Origin: Chytridium lagenaria
Lineage: Eukaryota > Chytridiomycota > Chytridiomycetes > Chytridiales > Chytridiaceae
Assembly (NCBI GenBank): GCA_025449115.1
Contig: JAHLKC010000025.1
Location: forward strand, 248,001-312,000
Length of the DNA: 64,000 nt
Reading direction: 5' to 3'
This document shows positions 57,805-64,000 of this stretch, one piece after another. The stretch's first letter is position 1. Each line of letters starts with the position of its first letter. The notes below the pieces were generated by a model. That model saw only the letters and a program-made list of their open reading frames with translations. It ran no database searches and was not told the DNA's origin. Position numbers and translations under genes: made by a program.

Positions 57805-58334
57805 ATGACGGACACGACCCCTTTGGAGACCAAGAAGCAAGGAGGTGATACGCCGACGATGACGACGGAGACGGGACAGAAGGGGATGATGGAGGGTGTT
57901 GGGGAGAAGATGCAGCAGGGGAAGGAAGCGATGGGTGAGAAGTATCAGCAGGGGAAAGAAGGGATGAGCGAGATGATGCAAGGTGCTGGGAGAAGATGCA
58001 GCAGGGGAAGGAAGCGATGGGTGAGAAGATGCAGCAGGGGAAGGAAGCGATGGGTGAGAAGATGCAGCAGGGGAAAGAAGGGATGAGCGAGACCATGCAA
58101 GGTGCCGGTGAAAAGATGCAGCAGGGGAAAGAAGCGATGGGTGAGAAGATGCATCAAGGATCTCAATCGATGGGTGAGACGATGCAGGGAGCTGGGGAGA
58201 AGATGCAGGGTAAACCGTCGATGGAGGAGAAGAAGGAGAGTGGAGGGATCAGTGGGATGATGCAGCAAGGGAAGGAGATGGCTGGACAGGCGTATGAGAA
58301 GATGAAAAGTGCGATGGGGAGGACTGAGGAGTGA
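57805..58334 (+). CDS. LEA-like hydrophilic repeat protein
   Basis: Starts MTDTTPLETKKQGGDTPTMT at 57805. The body consists of repeated 11- to 14-residue units of the type GEKMQQGKEAM, GEKYQQGKEGM, SETMQGA and ends AGQAYEKMKSAMGRTEE. Gly, Lys, Glu, Gln and Met dominate, with no hydrophobic core, predicting a disordered protein that becomes an amphipathic helix on drying, as in group 3 LEA proteins. The frame changes once, near 57987: this unit reads GCTGGGAGAAG where a sister unit has GCTGGGGAGAAG, so one G is missing. Reading through gives about 176 residues. Such proteins protect membranes and enzymes under desiccation or cold. Expression under stress is inferred from the family only. Confidence 0.75.
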
Positions 58335-59223
58335 TGGAGGTGTTGATGTTTTTGTTTTCTTTTCTTTTAGCATGGAATAAAAGCATGGATGGGTATCATC
58401 ATTGTGTGTTTAGTGTGATTATTTGAGTCCAGCTATGTAGACTGCAACCGGAAAGTAAGGTAGAAGGAAATAATAAGACTTTGACGCGTAAAACAATAAT
58501 TAGCCGTGTGTAGAGGTTGAAGATTAAATACGCGAATAATAAACACGCGTTCTTGTTTGTTTTGATATACACTCCCAGTGATTGTAAATGCCTAATTGTA
58601 TGGTCTTTAAGGAAGTTTAAGGAAGAATTATTTACTCGGTACATGAATACGTGCATTGACTTGGCTCCGGAGGCTCGGGTACATGAATAATAAATAAAAG
58701 TAAAAATGAATATAATTTTACATGAAAATACGTAATATCCAGAGTTCAAATTTATTATTCAAATTTATGTATGTAATATTTATAAATAGTATACCAATAA
58801 ATTACAATTAAATATATAATCATATAAAAGTTGAGACTGGCTTGTCAAGGTAAAAGAGTAGTACAATATTCTGTAATAAATAAGGTTAAAGGGAAGGTTG
58901 TCAAACTGACTGGGTTCCCTTTTATGTATATTATTTTATAATTAGATTTTTACATGTTTTGAACTCCATCATTATTTTATTATTATATACATACAATATT
59001 TATTTATTCCTGGTATTTACCTGTTCCGAAATGACTGAGTTGACTGACTGGTGCTGCTGCTGCTGGAGTTGAACTTTTAAAAGCCGAGCTTCCTCTACTG
59101 TCTAATACCTATTATATCACGGACTTTTATAAAAAGAAAGTATTCCTTCTCTGTCTCTGGCATTCATCAACAGCAACCCCTCATTTCAATTAATAACACA
59201 CAACAACTAAAACAATAATAACA
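58335..59223. other. AT-rich intergenic region
   Basis: No gene. Strongly AT-rich from 58680 to 59010. A CTGCTGCTGCTG run at about 59052 and a leader rich in CAACA precede the next ATG. Confidence 0.55.
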
Positions 59224-59766
59224 ATGGCATCCCAATTCATCCTTATGGCATCCATCGCGGTCCTCTCTTCCTCCACATCCTCGGTCCTCGCTCTTCCGCA
59301 AGCAACATCCACATTGCCTACTACAACAACCGCAGCAACAGCAACCAGCACCTCAAGACCCTTACGGCCTCCTAACGGAGCCAACTCAAATGTAAGCATA
59401 TATTTTGATCCACATCATCTCTCTAACTCACTTTCTTTTTCCCAACAGCGCGATCTCATCCTATACGGCTCCCTCATCGGAGGCGTCATCATCCTCATGT
59501 TCGTCTGCTGGTTCTTTTACCCTCAACTCGTCAAATGCATGTCACGACCCCTCTACAAGGGTCACAAGCAGACACCCCTCTACAGGGAGGAGTGGTACCA
59601 TCGTGACGACCCTGTCTGGATGGCCAACTTTAAAAAGAGGCAAGAAGAGGAGGCGGCTGTCAATGGTGGTCAGCCTGCTCCTGCGTATGTGAACAAGGAT
59701 GGGAGCTTGCCTGTTCAGGCTCCACCGCCTGTGAGGGTGGTTCCTCTTTTCGCTGTCGTGGGATAA
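59224..59766 (+). CDS. Small type I membrane protein, unknown function
   Basis: Two exons, 59224-59391 and 59449-59766, give an intact 161-residue protein. It starts MASQFILMASIAVLSSSTSS VLA (signal peptide to about residue 24), has a Thr/Ser-rich ectodomain of about 30 residues (TTTTAATATSTSRPLRPP), one helix LILYGSLIGGVIILMFVCWF (about 60-80) and a cytoplasmic tail with KCMSRPLYKGHKQTPLYREE and WYHRDDPVWMANFKKRQEEE. The 57-nt intron (GTAAGC...CCCAACAG) is a multiple of three without a stop, so an unspliced message would insert 19 residues just before the helix. The tail ends PPPVRVVPLFAVVG. No family recognised; a small cell-surface protein is the best description. Confidence 0.75.
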   Translation: MASQFILMASIAVLSSSTSSVLALPQATSTLPTTTTAATATSTSRPLRPPNGANSNVSIYFDPHHLSNSLSFSQQRDLILYGSLIGGVIILMFVCWFFYPQLVKCMSRPLYKGHKQTPLYREEWYHRDDPVWMANFKKRQEEEAAVNGGQPAPAYVNKDGSLPVQAPPPVRVVPLFAVVG

Positions 59767-60870
59767 ATGACTTTATATAATCTTTTTTTTGTGAATCTCA
59801 TACCTTGTTTTTCTATCAATTTTGTTTTGCATGGATGATGTTCTGTGATATATATCTCTCTCTTCATCAAGTTGCTTCATATTCATCATGTTTTTGGTTT
59901 CTCCCGCATTTAAATCCCTCAATAATTATCCAGCTCTTCCTTAATAAAACGTATTATCCTCTTAACCAAAAATATATTCTTACAACTAGAACACTTTACT
60001 ATTATTCTTTTCATCTCTGAACGATCTATACAACAAACAAAAAAACTTGGTCCGAGTGAACAACAACGAACAACAACACATAAAGGCAAGTACCCCATCA
60101 AACGTTAGCATTCCAAAGTTGAGCTTGTCATGTAAACCAAGTTTTTTGGATATTTGAATAAATATTTAAATACTATTACGCCATTCCATAAGGAAGTTTG
60201 AATATATATATATTCGTATAAATACTACGCCGTTCCATACGCAAACAAAAAGAAACAACCAAGGCATTTCATTTCATTTTTATTTATAAATCAGCGGTGT
60301 CCAATCAGGAGAGGAGAGAGAGGGTGCTTGTGTACTCCCCAGTCGTCATTTAAAATAAAATTGTTCTTTTGTACATAAAATACAAAGCACATGTTTACTG
60401 TTACACATAAACCTTAAAATGAATATTTTATTTAATATGTAGCCTGGGCGGATATAAATGTGAAATAATAAAATTTGGGGCCAGTTTCATTCACCCTTCC
60501 AAAGTTCCAAACTTGTTGAACTTGTTTTCCAGTAAATAATAAATAAATAAAATTCGCCCCACCGTCTTTCTTGTGGTTGTTCATATTTATTATTATTTAT
60601 ATTCTTTTATTTATAATTCGCCCCAACGAGTAAACAAGAATTCCAAAATGATGAATAAATAAATAAAATTAGTGCAATTTCATTGGGTAATCATCTATTT
60701 TCCATAAAGCATGAAAAGAAAGGCATTTATTTTTATTTCTAATATATCTGTTTATTTATAAAGATTTCAACACCTTCTCACACACACATCATCACACCTC
60801 ATCCCTCACCTCGACACCACATCACCATCAACATACAAATCTAGAGACTCTTTCACATTCACCAGTCAAG
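59767..60870. other. AT-rich intergenic region
   Basis: No gene. Contains repeated AATAAATAAATAAAATT motifs (about 60535-60665) with GAATTCGCCCCA-like segments occurring twice (ATTCGCCCCACC and ATTCGCCCCAACG, about 60551 and 60617), and the CA-rich leader of the GH26-like gene. Confidence 0.55.
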
Positions 60871-62781
60871 ATGAGGTTCCTCTCCCTCGCAAAGCTCCTG
60901 GCCCTCATCACCATCACCGCCACCACCGTCACCGCCCAGTCCACCTCCATCAGCGCCGTCCCCACCGTCACCGAAGTGCCCCCAATCTCAACCTCTGTCA
61001 CCCCCGTCGTCGACCCCCCATCTCCCACCCAAGTCCCTCCAGGACCCCTCCCTCCCCCACCCGGTGGTCCCCGCACAAGAGCCCGTCTTGAACCCGCTGA
61101 CGGTCAAATCATTCTCGGTGCATGGCTTGACACTGAGAACAGGGTTGGAGCCAACGACAGACCGTCCTTGTTCAATCAGAGGATTGGAAGGAATGCGGGT
61201 AGTTTCCAACTTGCTGAAGAGATCCCGTTGAGACCCAACCCGTTTATCCCTGGTGACTTTTTGTTCTCGAACATCAGTCTCTTGGATGAAGGAACCGATG
61301 CCAGTCTCTTTATGACCGTCTGTAAGTAGATTATTCCAGAGTATGAACTACTGTCCGCATGTACATGTGCATTGCATTGCATTCATTTACTTTGATGCAT
61401 TTGCATTGATGGAGTAGTGCGTGTGGCATTGAAGTATGGAATTGAATGATTCCAGCAGACACAGCATACCGTTATTGTTACACAAGCATTTTAACCCCTT
61501 AAATTCCATTTTATTTTATTTTTTATTTTATTTTTATTTTTTTTTAATCAATTTTATTTTTATTTTTGTTTTTATTTTTATTAGACCCATACAGTGGATT
61601 CGATGCCATCACGGATGCTGACATTGACACCCTCGTCGAGCAAGTCAACAACATCACACGCATCAACGGCCGCAGCGTCTTTATCCGATACGGTCCTGAA
61701 ATGAACGGGGACTGGATGCAAGGCTTTGGTCGTCGTCCCGCTGGATACATTGCCTCTTTCCGTCGTGTTGCTCAACAGATTCACGATCGCACTGCCGCTG
61801 CTATGGTGTGGTCGCCTAACCTTGATCAGAATGGGGACTCGTTCACCGAGTATTACCCCGGTGATGAGTATGTCGATTGGGTCGGATTGAGTGTCTACTG
61901 GTTCGTATTTTTCAATTTTGGGAATTTTTTTTTTGTTGATTTTTCTTTTCTTTTCTTTGGATGATTGTTTTTTATTTGTTGATATTCTTTTATATTCTTT
62001 TTTTTTTGTTATAACTGAACGCGTGAAATTTAAATAGGAAGGGACCAAGGAATGCGTACCCATGGATTGAGACGGCTATTGCTCCAGAAAATTATGCCGC
62101 ACAGATCATTGATGGACTCGGTGGCGAGGGATCCTTCTTTTCCTTCTACAGGGAGTTTGCGGCTGGACGTGGAAAGCCTTTTGCTGTAAGTTGAAACTAC
62201 ATTTTAATTATTCTTCTCCCTCTTTTTATACTCCTCTCTATCAAAAACCATAATTTTCCTTACTCATCCTTTCATTACAGATCTCTGAAGGCGCCGGCTG
62301 CTTCCACCGCATGTGCTCCCCCCCCGGTTCCACCTCCTTTGTCCCCTGCGCCGCCGCCGCAACCCTCGCCCAATCCCAAATGTCCTTCTACAACTCCCTC
62401 CTCTTCTCCCAATCCTTCCGCACCACCTACCCCCTCGTCAAGATGGTCCAGATGTTTGAATTCGAAAAGGAAGAATCCGACGGTGGTTACCGCGTCATGC
62501 GTGATTTCAGGGCTAGCATTGATCCCGAGAGTTTGGCTCAATTCCGAAGTGGGTTGGATCGATTCGATGCTGGGTTTCAGTGGGCTAGTCCTGCGACTTT
62601 GAGAACTACCACTGCTGCTAGAACGACGGCGACGGCGACTAGTACTACCGCCGTCACTAGCACGACTGTGGCTGTGGTTACGACGACTACCACGAAAAGT
62701 GGGGACAGTAAGACTCATGGTTTGGCGGTCGTGGGAACCTTGTTGGCGGTGATGGCGACCGTTGCGGCTCTTTTTGCTTAA
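60871..62781 (+). CDS. GPI-anchored GH26-like glycoside hydrolase
   Basis: Four exons, 60871-61321, 61585-61900, 62038-62185 and 62281-62781, splice to an intact 471-residue protein. Signal peptide MRFLSLAKLLALITITATTV, then a Thr/Pro linker. The catalytic part contains GQIILGAWLDTENRVG, ADIDTLVEQVNNITRINGRS, VFIRYGPEMNGDW (the Glu before Met-Asn fits the GH26 acid/base), MVWSPNLDQNGDSFTEYYPG, DEYVDWVGLSVYW and ISEGAG, whose Glu is at the nucleophile position. After FRSGLDRFDAGFQW comes a Thr-rich stalk and the GPI signal GLAVVGTLLAVMATVAALFA. GH26 enzymes cleave beta-mannans or related beta-glucans; fungal members with a GPI anchor may remodel the cell wall. The exact substrate cannot be read from sequence. 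Introns of 263, 137 and 95 nt are T-rich. Confidence 0.82.
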
Positions 62782-62852
62782 GCAAACCCTCCTCTTTTTC
62801 GGTCGTTGGTAGTTGTTGGAACCTTCCCCCTTGCTTTTGTTTTGTCCACAAT

Positions 62853-62893
<41 letters not shown>

Positions 62894-63741
62894 GCGACAA
62901 TGACCCATATTTTCAGTTTTCTTTCATAATGTTTCTTATCTTCACCAACTTTTTCTTGGTTTTCCATTCTCGCTTTCACTCAATCATACAAGTTTTGGAT
63001 TTTCCTTCCCCCCTCCCATTTGATCCACACTGTTTCCCTTGTTTTTGTTGTGCGTTCCTTTATAACACTTTTTTTTGTTTTCGATAGATTAACAGAGTTT
63101 TTTAATTTTATCTCTATTTGCCGGTTTTATCTCTATTTGCCAGGTGTCGTTTAAATAACAGAAGGGATTATTAAGGGAATATTTTCTTTTTATTGGGAAC
63201 GTTGTTTTGCTGCGACGTATGAGGTTTTACGCGAAAAATTTCTTGATGGGAACCGCTACAGACTTTTTTTTTTTTAGTTTTCGTCAAAACGTTGGTGAGG
63301 CTGACTTTTTTTTTTTTTTTTAAACCACACTATCGATGTCACGTCTCATCACCGCCCCAATCCTCTGTGATAACGGAGACAAACAAAATTGAAATACGGT
63401 TTGGTTTTAAAGACCACTTTTGTAAAAGTCAACGTGTGGGCAACCTTCCAAACAGAGAAAAACCATCAAACAAACAAAAAAAAAAAAAAAAACACGCAAA
63501 AAAATAAGAAACATAAAATATTGTGAAAAAACAAAAGCAAAAAAAAAAAAACCCCTCCACGGAGTCAAAACAACAACCAAAAAAAAACTTAACCCAGTCA
63601 CTACTTTGAAAAAAACAACAAAAAAACCTTCTACAGATGTAATCGGCAGGCCAAAAAATCAAAAACAACAACACTCCAACATCCGCAAAAAGATATTCAC
63701 ATGAACTCCCCCCACAAAAAATGGGTATTTCTTTCAATTCG
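62782..63741. other. Intergenic region with long homopolymers
   Basis: Shared 3' flank of convergent genes. It holds a 36-base T run (62857-62892), several T10-T20 runs, and A runs near 63476-63490 and 63540-63551. TTATCTCTATTTGCC occurs twice in a row (about 63107 and 63128). ORFs here are homopolymer artefacts. Confidence 0.6.
62857..62892 (+). repeat. T36 homopolymer
   Basis: Thirty-six consecutive T, just after the GH26-like stop codon. Confidence 0.98.
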
Positions 63742-63912
63742 CTACAACACGGGATTCTTGGTATTTCCTCCTACCAACCATGAATTACTCGCAGCATGAT
63801 AAATCATGGACCATATCCCAAACCCTACATCTCGGCTCCACCTTGCATTGATCCCGGGAGGTGACCCTGGAGAACCACCGCTAAACACTTGAAGAATCCC
63901 GGATTTTCCGCC
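63742..63912 (-). CDS. Last exon of a minus-strand gene entering from the right
   Basis: On the minus strand a pyrimidine tract ending TTTTTTTTGTAG (63916-63913) is followed by an open 56-codon exon: GGKSGILQVFSGGSPGSPPG, INARWSRDVGFGIWSMIYHA, ASNSWLVGGNTKNPVL and TAG at 63742. Composition is normal for protein and differs from the A/T homopolymers around it. It is too short for a family call, and the upstream exons begin beyond the window or in the last 90 bases. Confidence 0.45.
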   Translation of the reverse strand, partial: GGKSGILQVFSGGSPGSPPGINARWSRDVGFGIWSMIYHAASNSWLVGGNTKNPVL

Positions 63913-64000
63913 CTACAAAAAAAGGATATGAGATCATAAAATTAAGGATGGAGGAGGAGGCACAAGGCAAAGACGGGATTGAAATCGCTTTAACTGAAAA

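Overview
The window looks like nuclear DNA of a filamentous or, more likely, early-diverging (zoosporic) fungus. Genes are split by short GT-AG introns (39-113 nt in the cleanest models) and lie on both strands. Many products are secreted, GPI-anchored or single-pass membrane proteins rich in Ser/Thr/Pro. Gene-poor stretches are AT-rich and full of homopolymers and tandem repeats. Assignment to a zoosporic fungus is an inference from the gene content (a retinal-forming Brp/Blh dioxygenase, a CASTOR/GATSL-like ACT protein, a Topors-type E3); no marker gene proves it.

Layout. 0-5 kb: end of a P5-type ATPase, then an arrestin-like gene that runs into an SH3 domain. 5-7.3 kb (minus): single-pass membrane protein with another SH3 domain. 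8.6-12.5 kb: a CDC25/rhodanese-type phosphatase, a Topors-like RING E3, a broken subtilase and 3-hydroxyanthranilate dioxygenase (NAD synthesis). 12.5-20 kb: mostly non-coding, with one intact two-TM protein and a truncated duplicate of a downstream gene. 20-26.5 kb: a four-TM protein, a six-copy macrosatellite and the CASTOR-like gene. 26.5-30.5 kb: G-rich minisatellite, then an AT-rich desert. 30.5-32.5 kb: a Ser/Thr kinase. 33-35 kb: two tandem arrays. 35.6-38.8 kb: a secreted protein made of repeated six-Cys modules, most interrupted by an intron at the same place. 39.9-45.7 kb: a membrane protein divergent from the Blh-type dioxygenase, then a methyltransferase. 46-47.6 kb: a CFEM-like GPI protein. 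49-55.4 kb: a large signalling protein with Ras-association-like, PH and AGC kinase domains. 55.7-64 kb: a secreted Cys-containing protein, a LEA-like protein, a small type I membrane protein, a GPI-anchored GH26-like glycosidase and the last exon of a minus-strand gene.

Quality caveat. About half of the genes are intact across all exons (phosphatase, Topors-like, two-TM protein, 59.2 kb membrane protein, GH26-like). The other half contain one-base frameshifts inside otherwise well conserved domains. Internal repeats (LEA-like gene) show that at least one is loss of a single G from a G run, so many are probably consensus errors of the assembly rather than pseudogenes. Coordinates of such genes are given as outer limits.

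The strongest candidates for something unusual are the fungal Brp/Blh-type beta-carotene dioxygenase (42.2-44.0 kb), the intron-per-module secreted Cys protein, the RA-PH-AGC kinase, and the macrosatellite beside the CASTOR-like gene, whose units each carry a splice acceptor and an open frame.
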